64,000 bases of DNA, from positions 62,001 through 126,000 of the forward strand of contig NZ_JABFOE010000007.1 of the NCBI RefSeq assembly GCF_013116745.1, in the 5' to 3' direction. A program made the position numbers and the translations under genes. Below the pieces are notes generated by a model. The model was not told where the DNA came from, did not search any database, and was given only the letters and a program-made list of their open reading frames with translations. Position 1 is the first letter of the stretch. Every line of letters starts with the position of its first letter. Source of the stretch: Arthrobacter sp. 260 (GTDB taxonomy: Bacteria; Actinomycetota; Actinomycetes; Actinomycetales; Micrococcaceae). Shown one piece after another: positions 43,376 to 51,947 of the stretch.

Positions 43376-45079
43376 ATGACCCCCGACACTCCAGACGGCG
43401 GCAAACCCGACGTTGCTCTCCCGGCCCTCGGCCTCCTCGGCAGCCTGCGGTGGGGCTGGACCCAGCTCACCAGCATGCGCACTGCACTGTTCCTGCTGCT
43501 CCTGCTTGCCGTCGCCGCGGTTCCCGGATCGTTGTTCCCGCAGCGTCCGGCCAACCCGGCAGTGGTCACCCAGTACATCCAGGACAACCCCGACACCGGG
43601 CCGATCCTCGACTGGTTCCAGCTGTTCGATGTCTACTCGTCGGTCTGGTTCTCGGCGATCTACCTGCTGCTCTTCGTGTCCCTGATCGGCTGCGTCATCC
43701 CGCGGGCTCTTGCCCACGGCCGGGCCATGAAATCGAAGCCACCCCGGACACCCCGGAAGCTCTCGAGGATGCCGATCTACGGCACACTGGTCCTTCCCGC
43801 GTCGACGCAGTCCGGCGGCTCGCCGATCACTGCTGCATCAGCAGCCGCCGACGCAGCCGCGATGCTGAAGAAGCGCGGTTACCGGGTGGACCTGCGGGAC
43901 ACTGACTCCGCGCAGCCCTCAGTTGGCGCGGAACGCGGTTTCCTCAAGGAAGTCGGCAACCTGGTATTCCACTTCTCACTCATCGGTGTGCTCGTTTCGG
44001 TGGCAGTCGGCGGTCTCTTCGGTTACAGCGGGCAGAAAATCATCGTGGAGGGCGACAGCTTCGTCAATACTCTCGTGGGCTACGACACGTTCACCCCCGG
44101 CGCCAACTTCACCGCCGGCCAGCTGGAACCCTACTCATTGCGTCTCGATAACTTCGACGTGCAGTTCGACCGCCAGGAAACCCACTACGGGCAGCCACTC
44201 GACTTCACCGCCAACGTCACCACCAAGGACGGCCCGGACGCCGAGGAAGAGGAACAGGTGCTGAAGGTGAACTCTCCGCTGAACATCGGCGGCACCGGCA
44301 TCTACCTGGTGGGCAATGGCTACGCGCCCGTGGTCACGGTCCGCGACGGCAACGGCGACATCGCCATGCAGGGCCCCGTGGTGACCATCCCGCAGGACGG
44401 CCTTTTCACCTCGCTCATCGTGATCAAGGCACCGGACGCCGCACCCGATCAGCTGGGGTTCGTCGGATTCTTCCTTCCGACAGCATTCGTGGGCGAGGAC
44501 GGCGTCGCCTTCTCCCGTGATCCTGACCCGTTCAATCCCCAGCTGAACCTGAACTCCTACTACGGTGACCTCGGCCTTGACGACGGCGAGCCGCGCAGCG
44601 TCTACGTCCTCGACACCGAGGACCTGACCGAGCTCAACAGCCGGACGAGCGACGAGGGCGGTATTGTCCTGGGCGCCGGCCAGACCTACGATCTCCCCGA
44701 CGGTAAGGGTTCTATCTCCTTCGACGGGCTGGACCGCTACATCGCCGTAGACATCCGCCACGATCCCGGGCAACTGGGCGCCCTCGTGTTCTCCTCCCTC
44801 GCGTTGGCTGGGCTGACGGCGTCCCTCTTTATCGGACGTCGGCGGGTCTGGGTGCGAACCGGCACCCACGCCGACGGCCGCACCATGGTCGAGTACGGGC
44901 TCCTCGCCCGCGGCGAGGACCATCGGCTGACCGGAGAGGGAGCCGCCATCGAGAAGGCGCTCCGAACCCAGTGGCTGGTGGACGAACCGGTTGAGGAGCA
45001 AAATGAAAGACCTGGCGCACCAGGTAGCACGACCTTCGAACACGCGTCACACCAGGCAGGAAACGGTAAGGAAAGCTAA
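43376..45079 (+). CDS. resB: Cytochrome c biogenesis protein ResB
   Basis: About 567 residues. Helices near the N-terminus (SMRTALFLLLLLAVAAVPGSLFPQ, WFSAIYLLLFVSLIGCVIP), a third after residue 190 (VFHFSLIGVLVSVAVGGLFGYSG), a large extracytoplasmic domain and a C-terminal helix. With CcsB it forms the system II haem exporter and cytochrome c synthetase. I choose ATG 43376, which has GAAAGGGGG upstream, over 43343. Confidence 0.92.
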   Translation: MTPDTPDGGKPDVALPALGLLGSLRWGWTQLTSMRTALFLLLLLAVAAVPGSLFPQRPANPAVVTQYIQDNPDTGPILDWFQLFDVYSSVWFSAIYLLLFVSLIGCVIPRALAHGRAMKSKPPRTPRKLSRMPIYGTLVLPASTQSGGSPITAASAAADAAAMLKKRGYRVDLRDTDSAQPSVGAERGFLKEVGNLVFHFSLIGVLVSVAVGGLFGYSGQKIIVEGDSFVNTLVGYDTFTPGANFTAGQLEPYSLRLDNFDVQFDRQETHYGQPLDFTANVTTKDGPDAEEEEQVLKVNSPLNIGGTGIYLVGNGYAPVVTVRDGNGDIAMQGPVVTIPQDGLFTSLIVIKAPDAAPDQLGFVGFFLPTAFVGEDGVAFSRDPDPFNPQLNLNSYYGDLGLDDGEPRSVYVLDTEDLTELNSRTSDEGGIVLGAGQTYDLPDGKGSISFDGLDRYIAVDIRHDPGQLGALVFSSLALAGLTASLFIGRRRVWVRTGTHADGRTMVEYGLLARGEDHRLTGEGAAIEKALRTQWLVDEPVEEQNERPGAPGSTTFEHASHQAGNGKES

Positions 45080-46104
45080 TGCCACCAATCAGCCAGACCC
45101 TCGGGGAGTTCAGTGAGCGCTTCATGCTGCTCGCTGCCCTCACCTACACGGTCGCCTTCATTGTCTTCACGCTCGACCTTGTGAAGAGCAGCAAGCGAAT
45201 CCGTGCGGTGGAGGAGAACCTCGCCGCGTCCCAGCAGGCCGAGCAGCGGGTTCTGGTGGGAGCCGACATGACAGGTGGTTCCTCGCCTCGCGGCGGCGCT
45301 GCCCGTCTCGCTGCCGACACCACTGCCGATGATTCGATGGATTATTCCGGCCGGCGGAAACTGGCGCGCATCGCCGTCGTCCTCACCGTCGTCGCGGCAC
45401 TGATCCACGCGGCCGGGGTGATTTCCCGCGGACTGGCCACCAACCGCGTCCCGTGGGGCAACATGTACGAGTTCTGCACCACGGGGGCCCTGGTAGTGGT
45501 GGTTGTCTTCCTCCTCGCTCTGATTCGCAAGGACCTCCGGTTCCTCGGCACATTTGTTGTCGGTCTGACCCTGGTGATGCTCTGTGCTGCGACGATCGGC
45601 TTCTTCACGCCGGCAGGCAACGTGGTGCCCGCTCTGCAGAGCTACTGGCTGATCATCCACGTCTCGGTGGCGGTAGCGGCCTCGGCGCTGTTTACTCTGA
45701 CCTTTGCCATGTCGGTCCTGCAGCTCATCCAGACGAGCCGGGTCCGCAAGCTTGCCGCAGGCGGTGTGGACCGCACCCCGTTCATGCGGCTGGTTCCGTC
45801 AGCGCTAAGTCTGGAGAACCTCTCCTACCGGATCAACGCCTTTGCCTTCGTGATGTGGACCTTCACCCTGATGGCCGGCGCTATCTGGGCTGAGGAGGCC
45901 TGGGGCCGTTACTGGGGCTGGGACGTGAAGGAAGTCTGGACCTTCGTCATCTGGGTTGTCTTCGCCGGGTACCTTCACGCCCGGGCCACCCGCGGCTGGA
46001 CTGGCACCCGCGCCGCGTGGCTGTGCATCATCGGTTACCTGTGCATCGTGTTCAACTTCACGATCGTGAACATCTACTTCTCAGGCCTGCACAGCTACGC
46101 CTAG
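45079..46104 (+). CDS. ccsB: c-type cytochrome biogenesis protein CcsB (ResC)
   Basis: A 341-residue polytopic membrane protein and partner of ResB. The WWD domain WGRYWGWDVKEVWTF, flanked by histidines (ALIHAAGVISRG, LIIHVSVAVAASAL, GYLHARATRGW), binds haem for attachment to apocytochrome c. GTPWG-like loop NRVPWGNMYEF is typical. ATG overlaps the resB stop by one base; AAGGAAA precedes it. A strong bidirectional terminator follows. Confidence 0.94.
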   Translation: MPPISQTLGEFSERFMLLAALTYTVAFIVFTLDLVKSSKRIRAVEENLAASQQAEQRVLVGADMTGGSSPRGGAARLAADTTADDSMDYSGRRKLARIAVVLTVVAALIHAAGVISRGLATNRVPWGNMYEFCTTGALVVVVVFLLALIRKDLRFLGTFVVGLTLVMLCAATIGFFTPAGNVVPALQSYWLIIHVSVAVAASALFTLTFAMSVLQLIQTSRVRKLAAGGVDRTPFMRLVPSALSLENLSYRINAFAFVMWTFTLMAGAIWAEEAWGRYWGWDVKEVWTFVIWVVFAGYLHARATRGWTGTRAAWLCIIGYLCIVFNFTIVNIYFSGLHSYA

Positions 46105-46120
46105 CGAGCGGCTGACCAGA

Positions 46121-46162
46121 CGAAAAAGTGCAGCCACCCTACGGGGTGGCTGCACTTTTTCG
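46121..46162. terminator. Bidirectional terminator after ccsB
   Basis: CGAAAAAGTGCAGCCACCC and its complement form a stem of about 19 bp around a short loop, with A-run on the left and T-run on the right, so it terminates both ccsB (+) and the 46182-46595 gene (-). Confidence 0.93.
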
Positions 46163-46181
46163 TTTCGAGTGGTCGATGGGA

Positions 46182-46595
46182 TCAGGCGGTCTGGCCGCCG
46201 GGCTCGGGGTCGGTTTCCCCATCCTTCTTCTGCTGATCCTCGCGTGCCTTCTTCTCCTGGGCGGCGCGCAGCTCTTGTTCCTTGCGCCGGAGTTCCTTCT
46301 CGCGGGCCTGCTGCCGACGCTTCGCTTCAAGGTTTCGCAGGAACTGGGGATCGTCGTCCGGCGCGGTGGGATGCCGGGGAGCGGGGCGGGCGCGGCCGCG
46401 GGTCCCGCTGGGCCGGGGGCGGCCGAAGAGGAACCACAGTCCCGCACCGAGAAGCGGTACCAGGGCGATGGTGAGGATCCAGGCGGGTTTGGAGATGCTG
46501 CGCACCGAGTGCGCCTTGGTCATGATGCAGTCGATCAGTGCGTAGACGATAACGGCAACTGCAACGAGGATGAGAAACAACAACAGGCGAGGCAT
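46182..46595 (-). CDS. PLDc_N domain membrane protein with charged coiled-coil tail
   Basis: A 137-residue protein. Two membrane helices (LLLFLILVAVAVIVYALIDCIM, AWILTIALVPLLGAGLWFLFG) form the phospholipase D N-terminal (PLDNc) domain without any HKD catalytic domain. Residues 85-125 are an Ala/Glu/Lys/Gln-rich heptad-like coiled coil. Function unknown. TACAAT then 6 nt then ATG is a leaderless promoter that abuts the divergent DUF4229 promoter. Confidence 0.82.
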   Translation of the reverse strand: MPRLLLFLILVAVAVIVYALIDCIMTKAHSVRSISKPAWILTIALVPLLGAGLWFLFGRPRPSGTRGRARPAPRHPTAPDDDPQFLRNLEAKRRQQAREKELRRKEQELRAAQEKKAREDQQKKDGETDPEPGGQTA

Positions 46596-46625
46596 CTATC
46601 AATTGTAGGCGAGTAAACTTGATGA
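46596..46625. promoter_or_regulatory. Back-to-back leaderless promoters, 30-bp divergent region
   Basis: Reading outward from the centre GGCGAG (46608-46613): on - TACAAT (46602-46607), then TGATAG, then ATG (46595-46593); on + TAAACT (46614-46619), TGATGA, then GTG 46626. Both start codons lie 6 nt from a -10-like hexamer and the boxes are only 6 bp apart, so -35 regions overlap the opposite gene. Confidence 0.7.
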
Positions 46626-46922
46626 GTGCCCTTCTTCAAATTCACTGCCCTCCGCCTCGGCCTCGTCGTGGTGTTCTTCGTTATTGCCTACTGGCTGGGC
46701 CTCGGCGCCATCTTCTCGGCGGTCGCGGCGGCGATCCTTGCCTGGTGCGTGACCTACCTGTTTTTCCGCTCCCAGCGGGACGCGGCCGCAGCCTCCCTGC
46801 AGCGCCGGTTCAGGGACGGGGCGCCGCCGCAGCGCAACGTTGCCGAGCTCGACGACGCCGCCGCTGAGGACGTGTACGACCCCAACGCAGCGGTGAACGC
46901 GGACCGCAAACCCCGCCCCTGA
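46626..46922 (+). CDS. DUF4229 domain-containing membrane protein
   Basis: A 98-residue protein with two helices (LGLVVVFFVIAYWLGLG, VAAAILAWCVTYLFF), a basic RSQRDAAAASLQRRFRDG linker and an acidic tail, characteristic of DUF4229. Function unknown; often located near menaquinone genes in actinobacteria, as here. GTG start directly downstream of TAAACT plus 6 nt, leaderless. Confidence 0.85.
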   Translation: MPFFKFTALRLGLVVVFFVIAYWLGLGAIFSAVAAAILAWCVTYLFFRSQRDAAAASLQRRFRDGAPPQRNVAELDDAAAEDVYDPNAAVNADRKPRP

Positions 46923-46925
46923 GCT

Positions 46926-46948
46926 ACGCCGGTCCATTGGACCGGCGT
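46926..46948. terminator. Bidirectional hairpin between DUF4229 and menA
   Basis: ACGCCGGTCC-ATT-GGACCGGCGT is a perfect 10-bp stem that touches the menA stop codon on the minus strand and follows the DUF4229 stop by 3 bp. Confidence 0.8.
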
Positions 46949-47835
46949 CAGGATCCCATGACAGTCGTCAGAATCAGGCCGGCACCGTAGAGGACACTGA
47001 ATCCGAGGTTGATCAGACCGGTCTGCTTGAGCACTGGAATGAGGCTGCTGCGTTGCTCGCCCTTGAGCATTAGCCAGCTCGGCATCAGGCAGGCCGGGAC
47101 GAGCAGCAGCACCAGCAGCACCCACGGGTAGTCGGAGACCAGGAACAGGGGCAGCAGCAGTGCGACGGCGAGCATCATCACGTAGGTGATCCGAGCGGCG
47201 GTGTCACCGAGTCGGACGGCCAGGGTGATTTTCCCCGCCTCACGGTCGGTCGGGATGTCCCGGACGTTGTTCGCCATCAGGAGCGCCATCGCAATGATGC
47301 CGGTGCTGACTGCGCCGATCCAGGCCGCAGCGCTCAGCTGCCCGGCCTGCGTGTAAGTGGTGCCCAGCGTCGCGACCAGTCCGAAGAAGACGAACACAAA
47401 AACATCGCCCAGGCCCAGATATCCGTACGGGTTCCTGCCACCGGTGTAGCCCCAGGCGGCCGCGATACAGCCCACTCCCACGAGTAGCAGGAACCAGGCC
47501 TGGGACAGCAGAACCAACCCGGCGCCCGCGACCATCGCCAGTGCAAAGCACGCGAAGGCCGCCCGTTTCACTTGTTCCGGCCGGGCAGCACCGGATCCTG
47601 TCAGGCGCAGCGGGCCGACGCGGTCCGCGTCGGTGCCCCTGACGCCGTCGGAGTAGTCGTTGGCGTAATTGACGCCGATCTGCAGCAGGATGGCGACGAG
47701 CGCCGCCAGGGCAGCGTTGACGGGTTTGAAGGCACCAAGGTCGAACGCGGCGGCACAACCCACGATCACCGGCGCGATAGCCATCGGGAGGGTTCGTGGG
47801 CGGGCGCCCTCAAGCCATTGTGCGGCAGTAGCCAC
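46948..47835 (-). CDS. menA: 1,4-dihydroxy-2-naphthoate polyprenyltransferase
   Basis: A 295-residue UbiA-family integral membrane prenyltransferase joining DHNA to the polyprenyl tail, giving demethylmenaquinone. GVNYANDYSDGVRGTD carries the first Asp-rich motif (N/DDxxD type), and MANNVRDIPTDREAGK the second. About eight helices. GTG start with AAGGA upstream. It lies 30 bp after menE in the operon menB-menE-menA. Confidence 0.94.
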   Translation of the reverse strand: MATAAQWLEGARPRTLPMAIAPVIVGCAAAFDLGAFKPVNAALAALVAILLQIGVNYANDYSDGVRGTDADRVGPLRLTGSGAARPEQVKRAAFACFALAMVAGAGLVLLSQAWFLLLVGVGCIAAAWGYTGGRNPYGYLGLGDVFVFVFFGLVATLGTTYTQAGQLSAAAWIGAVSTGIIAMALLMANNVRDIPTDREAGKITLAVRLGDTAARITYVMMLAVALLLPLFLVSDYPWVLLVLLLVPACLMPSWLMLKGEQRSSLIPVLKQTGLINLGFSVLYGAGLILTTVMGS

Positions 47836-47865
47836 GATGTTGTCCTTTGCGTTGGAAGGGGAGGT

Positions 47866-48999
47866 CTAGGCGCCGGCGCGTTCGAGCAGGGCCTGTACGG
47901 CGAGCCGGTCGGGTTTGCCGTTGGGCAATACCGGCAGCGAAGCGAGGGTGAGGATGGTGCGCGGTGCGGCGTGGGGGCCGAGGGCAGCCTTCGCGTGCTG
48001 GCGCACCTCGTCGGGGCTCACCTGGCCGACGACGGCGGCCGCCACCTCCGAGCCCCACTCGGCGCTTCCAATACCCAATACCAGAGCCGTCTCCACGCCG
48101 GCCATCGACTCGATGGCGGAGGCGACAGCCGTGGCCGACACCTTGACGCCCCCAGTGACGATCACGTCGTCGATCCGGCCCGAGACCGACAGTTTCCCAT
48201 TGCTGAACTCACCAATGTCATCGGTCCTGAACCAGCGGCGGCCCGAGTTGAACCTGAACCGGTCGGCGCTGAGTTCGGCCTGGCCCAGGTAACCGTCCGC
48301 CAGGACGGGACCACTGATCCACAACCGGCCGTCCTCGTTGATCAGGTCGACCCCGTCCAGCGGGACGCCGTCGTAGACGCAGCCGCCGCAGGTCTCGCTC
48401 ATCCCGTAGGTGAGCACCAGCTTCAGCCCTTGCCGGTGTGCCTCCTCACGGAGGGCCGCCGATGCTGGGGCGCCGCCCAGAAGAATCGCGTTGAACCGGC
48501 GTAACGCCTGGAGTGTTTCCGGACGGGGATCCTGGAGCAGCCGGTGCAGTTGCGTGGGTACCAGGGAGGTGAAGCGGACCTTGTCGGTGAGTTCGCCGGC
48601 GGCCGCGGTGAACGCGTCGGCGCTGAACGGCGCTGCCAGATCCATGGCCCAGGGGCGGGTGCCGGCGTACAGCGACCGGACCAGGACCTGGAAACCCGCC
48701 ACATAGTGCACGGGAAGAGTGAGAAGCCACTGGCCCTCTGCCTTTAGCGCCAGGGCCGTGCCCATCGCCGAGGCGGCCAGCGCGTCGACGCTGAGCATGG
48801 TTTGCTTGGGCGTCCCGGTGGAGCCCGAGGTGCTGAGGACGGCGGCTATCTCGTCGTTGGGCAGCTCACCATCGAAGGTCTGGCCCTGCTCCACATGCGG
48901 GGCAATGGCAGGGCCCTCCCCGGCGAGGGCGGCAGCCAGCGGAGTGAGGAGGGCATGGGGGTCGGATCCGGGCGGGGTATAAAGGGGGAGCAGTTCCAT
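47866..48999 (-). CDS. menE: o-Succinylbenzoate-CoA ligase (AMP-binding)
   Basis: A 377-residue acyl-CoA synthetase, shorter than generic ligases as usual for MenE. STSGSTGTPKQTML is the P-loop motif, YGMSETCGGCVYDG the A5 motif, and NGKPDRLAVQ holds the C-terminal catalytic lysine. It activates o-succinylbenzoate for ring closure by MenB, whose gene lies 6 bp upstream. Confidence 0.92.
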   Translation of the reverse strand: MELLPLYTPPGSDPHALLTPLAAALAGEGPAIAPHVEQGQTFDGELPNDEIAAVLSTSGSTGTPKQTMLSVDALAASAMGTALALKAEGQWLLTLPVHYVAGFQVLVRSLYAGTRPWAMDLAAPFSADAFTAAAGELTDKVRFTSLVPTQLHRLLQDPRPETLQALRRFNAILLGGAPASAALREEAHRQGLKLVLTYGMSETCGGCVYDGVPLDGVDLINEDGRLWISGPVLADGYLGQAELSADRFRFNSGRRWFRTDDIGEFSNGKLSVSGRIDDVIVTGGVKVSATAVASAIESMAGVETALVLGIGSAEWGSEVAAAVVGQVSPDEVRQHAKAALGPHAAPRTILTLASLPVLPNGKPDRLAVQALLERAGA

Positions 49000-49005
49000 G
49001 GCGGC

Positions 49006-49956
49006 CTAGAAGTAGTAGGGGTAGGCGGACCAATCGGGTGCCCGTTTTTCCAGGAAGGCTTCCTTGCCTTCGACCGCCTCGTTGGTCATGTAGGCCATCC
49101 GCGTGGCTTCCCCGGCGAACACCTGCTGGCCGGCGAGGCCGTCGTCGGCCAGGTTAAAGGCGAACTTCAGCATCCTGATGGCCTGGGGGCTCTGCCGGGC
49201 GATGTCAGCGGCGTACTGCAGCGCAGTGGTCTCCAGCTCCGCGTGGTCCACCGCCTCGTTCACGGCGCCCATGGCGACCATTTCGTCGGCCGAGTATTCG
49301 CGGGCCAGGAAGAAGATCTCGCGGGCCTTCTTCTGGCCGATCTGGCGGGCCAGCAGGGCAGACCCGTAACCGGCGTCGAAACTGCCCACCGTGGCATCAG
49401 TTTGTTTGAACTTGCCGTGTTCGCGGGACGCGATCGTCAGGTCCGCCACCACGTGCAGGCTGTGCCCGCCGCCGGCGGCCCACCCGTTAACGACGGCGAT
49501 GACGACCTTGGGCATAGTGCGCATCAGGCGCTGCACCTCCAGGATATGGAGCCGGCCCGCACGGGCAGGATCTACGCTCTCGCTGGTCTCGCCGTCGGCG
49601 TAGCGGTAGCCGTCGCGGCCACGGATCCGCTGGTCACCGCCGGAGCAGAAGGAATGACCGCCGTCCTTGGGTGACGGGCCATTGCCAGTGAGCAGGACAG
49701 TGGCGACGTCGGAGGTCATCCGGGCATGATCCATGGTCCGGTACAGCTCATCGACCGTCCCGGGACGAAACGCGTTGCGGACCTCGGGCCGGTTGAAGGC
49801 AATCCTGACGGTCGGGAGATCCCGTACCTGCCCCTCAGCGGTCCGCTCGACCTGCCGGTGGTAGGTGATGTCCTCCAGGTCCCCAAACCCGGAGACGAGT
49901 CGCCAGCGGGCAGGGTCGAAGAGGTCTGAAACCTGTGGGGGAAGGTCGATAGTCAC
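49006..49956 (-). CDS. menB: 1,4-dihydroxy-2-naphthoyl-CoA synthase
   Basis: A 316-residue crotonase-fold enzyme cyclising o-succinylbenzoyl-CoA. FNRPEVRNAFRPGTVDELY and FCSGGDQRIRGRDGY are MenB-specific, followed by VVNGWAAGGGHSLHVVADL (oxyanion hole), and GSFDAGYGSALLARQIG with catalytic Asp. The tail RAPDWSAYPYYF is typical. GTG start preceded by TACACT plus 6 nt, leaderless; the operon promoter is probably this one. Confidence 0.94.
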   Translation of the reverse strand: MTIDLPPQVSDLFDPARWRLVSGFGDLEDITYHRQVERTAEGQVRDLPTVRIAFNRPEVRNAFRPGTVDELYRTMDHARMTSDVATVLLTGNGPSPKDGGHSFCSGGDQRIRGRDGYRYADGETSESVDPARAGRLHILEVQRLMRTMPKVVIAVVNGWAAGGGHSLHVVADLTIASREHGKFKQTDATVGSFDAGYGSALLARQIGQKKAREIFFLAREYSADEMVAMGAVNEAVDHAELETTALQYAADIARQSPQAIRMLKFAFNLADDGLAGQQVFAGEATRMAYMTNEAVEGKEAFLEKRAPDWSAYPYYF

Positions 49957-50115
49957 CCATCGAGTGTAACTTCGCGGCGCGCCCTTGGCGTGATCAGGGC
50001 CGCCTGCTGCGATCCGCTGGGTAAGGAACCTAGAGTGCTGGCGGTTTTCTTCGGGGTTTGGTTAGCTGACGCCTGGGAGCTGGCCATCGGGGACAGCCGA
50101 CATCAAGGGGGAGTC

Positions 50116-50541
50116 ATGAAACTCATCAAGTACCTGGCCATCGGAGCTGCCTCAATCGCACTCGGGCTCGCTTCAGCGGTGCCGGCACTTGCTGCCCCCG
50201 ACGAGATCGTGTTCGTTCCCTTTGATGAGGCGACCGTGATCGACCCGAACACTGTCACCTTCGTGACCGGGGGCCTGATCGACGCCACTGGAAACAATCT
50301 GTGCGCCGTCAACCCCGGTTCCATCGTGTTCCCGGATGGAACCTACCCGTGCTTCATTGATTTTGCGTCGCCCACGCCGGACCCCGCGCCGCAGGTAGGT
50401 CAGCTGCCGGTGGGTGGGGTCGACACCGGGGTGTCCACGCCGCCCCTCCTGCCACCGGAGACCGCCACGATCGCGGCCGTCTCCGCTGGCACCGTCAGCC
50501 TCGTAGCAGCGCTTGTGGTGTTGCCCAGGCGGGCCGAATAG
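50116..50541 (+). CDS. Small secreted/cell-surface protein, function unknown
   Basis: A 141-residue protein I do not recognise. Signal peptide MKLIKYLAIGAASIALGLAS ends at ALAA, then a domain of about 65 residues with two cysteines (NLCAVNPG, YPCFID), a Pro-rich linker (PTPDPAPQ, PPLLPPETA), a C-terminal hydrophobic helix (TIAAVSAGTVSLVAALVVL) and a PRRAE tail. This architecture resembles a sortase substrate, although LPxTG is not exact. AAGGGGGAG before the ATG fixes the start. Confidence 0.75.
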   Translation: MKLIKYLAIGAASIALGLASAVPALAAPDEIVFVPFDEATVIDPNTVTFVTGGLIDATGNNLCAVNPGSIVFPDGTYPCFIDFASPTPDPAPQVGQLPVGGVDTGVSTPPLLPPETATIAAVSAGTVSLVAALVVLPRRAE

Positions 50542-50542
50542 G

Positions 50543-50980
50543 TCAGCCGATGCAGAACTCGTTGCCCTCGGGGTCGGCCATCGTGTACCAGACGTGGGGA
50601 CCCTGATTCGCCTGGTACAGGAACCGTGCACCCCGTCCCTCAAGCTGGGACCGGAGCAGGTCCTTGTCATCGCCGTCGAGGTTGATGTCCAGATGGCAGC
50701 GGTTCTTGACGGTTTTCGGTTCGGGAACCGGCTGAAACAGCATGCGCAACCGGCCAGGGCTACCTTCCTCGCCGGGACGGCAGATCGCTGCGCCGTCCCG
50801 CCACACCCGCACCCCGTTGTGCACCACGAGGTCGTCAGGTTGGGCCAACCCCTTGGCCAGCACGTCGTCGATAAAGGCTTGGTCAGTGGGTTCCACCACC
50901 CAGCCGAGCGTTTCCGCCCACCAGTCCGCCTGCTGGTGGGTGTCTTTGCAGTCGAGGGAGATCTGAATGTTGTAGGTCAT
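50543..50980 (-). CDS. VOC family (glyoxalase-like) protein
   Basis: A 145-residue vicinal-oxygen-chelate fold protein. IQISLDCKDTHQQADWWAETLGW, NRCHLDINLDG and DPEGNEFCIG are typical glyoxalase/bleomycin-resistance-like motifs. Substrate unknown. The ATG at 50980 lies 6 nt after TACTGT, leaderless; the longer frame to 51091 overlaps the divergent hydrolase promoter. It converges tail to tail with the secreted protein gene. Confidence 0.87.
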   Translation of the reverse strand: MTYNIQISLDCKDTHQQADWWAETLGWVVEPTDQAFIDDVLAKGLAQPDDLVVHNGVRVWRDGAAICRPGEEGSPGRLRMLFQPVPEPKTVKNRCHLDINLDGDDKDLLRSQLEGRGARFLYQANQGPHVWYTMADPEGNEFCIG

Positions 50981-51091
50981 GCACCGACAGTAGGGAATCA
51001 CCGCTGCGGCAAACCAGCCGATAGCGGACAGTAACGGTCCGCAGAGCAGGCCGCTCTTGACAGCAGTTTCCGGCTCGGACACGTTAGCCAC

Positions 51092-51919
51092 ATGACGTCG
51101 GCACCCGTGACACAGCTCCTTGCCCGGCCCGCGCAGGGCCGGATTGCCTACGATGTGCAGGGCTCAGGCCCCCTGCTGCTCCTCGTCCCGGGAATGGGGG
51201 ATCTGCGCTCGACCTACCGTTTCATTACCCCCGCACTGGTGGCCGCCGGATACACAGTGGTCACCACCGATCTGCGGGGACATGGGGACAGCAACACCGC
51301 CTTCGAGAGCTACGGAGACAATGAGACGGCCAGTGACATTGAGGCGCTGATCCGTGAACGGGGTGTGCCCGCCACCATCGTGGGCAACTCGATGGCTGCG
51401 GGTGCAGCAGTTCTGGTCGCTGCCCAACATCCCGGGTTGGTGAGTCGGCTGGTGCTTATCGGCCCCTTTGTCCGGGAGGCTGCGATCAGCAGGGTCGGGA
51501 AGCGGTTCTTCCGTCTTCTGATGGCCCGTCCGTGGGCGGCAGCTGCCTGGAAGGCATATCTGCCCACGCTGTACGCGGGTAGGAAGCCGGTGGACTTTGC
51601 CGAGTATCGCCAACGGGTCATCGAGAGCCTGAAGCGGCCGGGCTACGCCCGAGCCTTCAGCCTGACTACACGCACCGATCATGTGGACGCCGGCAACAGC
51701 GTGGGTTCGGTCACCGCACCCACCCTCGTGGTGATGGGGGAGAAAGACCCCGACTTCAAGGACCCGAAGGCTGAGGCCGATTGGGTCTCACAAGCCCTGA
51801 ACGGAGCTACCGTTATGGTTCCCGAAGCGGGGCACTATCCGCAGTCCCAGCAACCAGAGCTCACCGCCGCCGCGATCCTGCAGTTCCTTGATGCGCAGAC
51901 AGGGGCCGGACAGCCCTAG
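51092..51919 (+). CDS. Alpha/beta-hydrolase
   Basis: A 275-residue alpha/beta-hydrolase. LLVPGMGDLRSTYR forms the oxyanion strand, VGNSMAAGAAVLVA the nucleophile elbow with Ser in GNSMA, TLVVMGEKDPDF holds the acid and VPEAGHYPQSQQPE the catalytic His. Substrate unknown. CACGTT then 6 nt then ATG fits a leaderless start. Confidence 0.9.
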   Translation: MTSAPVTQLLARPAQGRIAYDVQGSGPLLLLVPGMGDLRSTYRFITPALVAAGYTVVTTDLRGHGDSNTAFESYGDNETASDIEALIRERGVPATIVGNSMAAGAAVLVAAQHPGLVSRLVLIGPFVREAAISRVGKRFFRLLMARPWAAAAWKAYLPTLYAGRKPVDFAEYRQRVIESLKRPGYARAFSLTTRTDHVDAGNSVGSVTAPTLVVMGEKDPDFKDPKAEADWVSQALNGATVMVPEAGHYPQSQQPELTAAAILQFLDAQTGAGQP

Positions 51920-51947
51920 GGAAGCACCGACGCGGTCCCCTGATATG

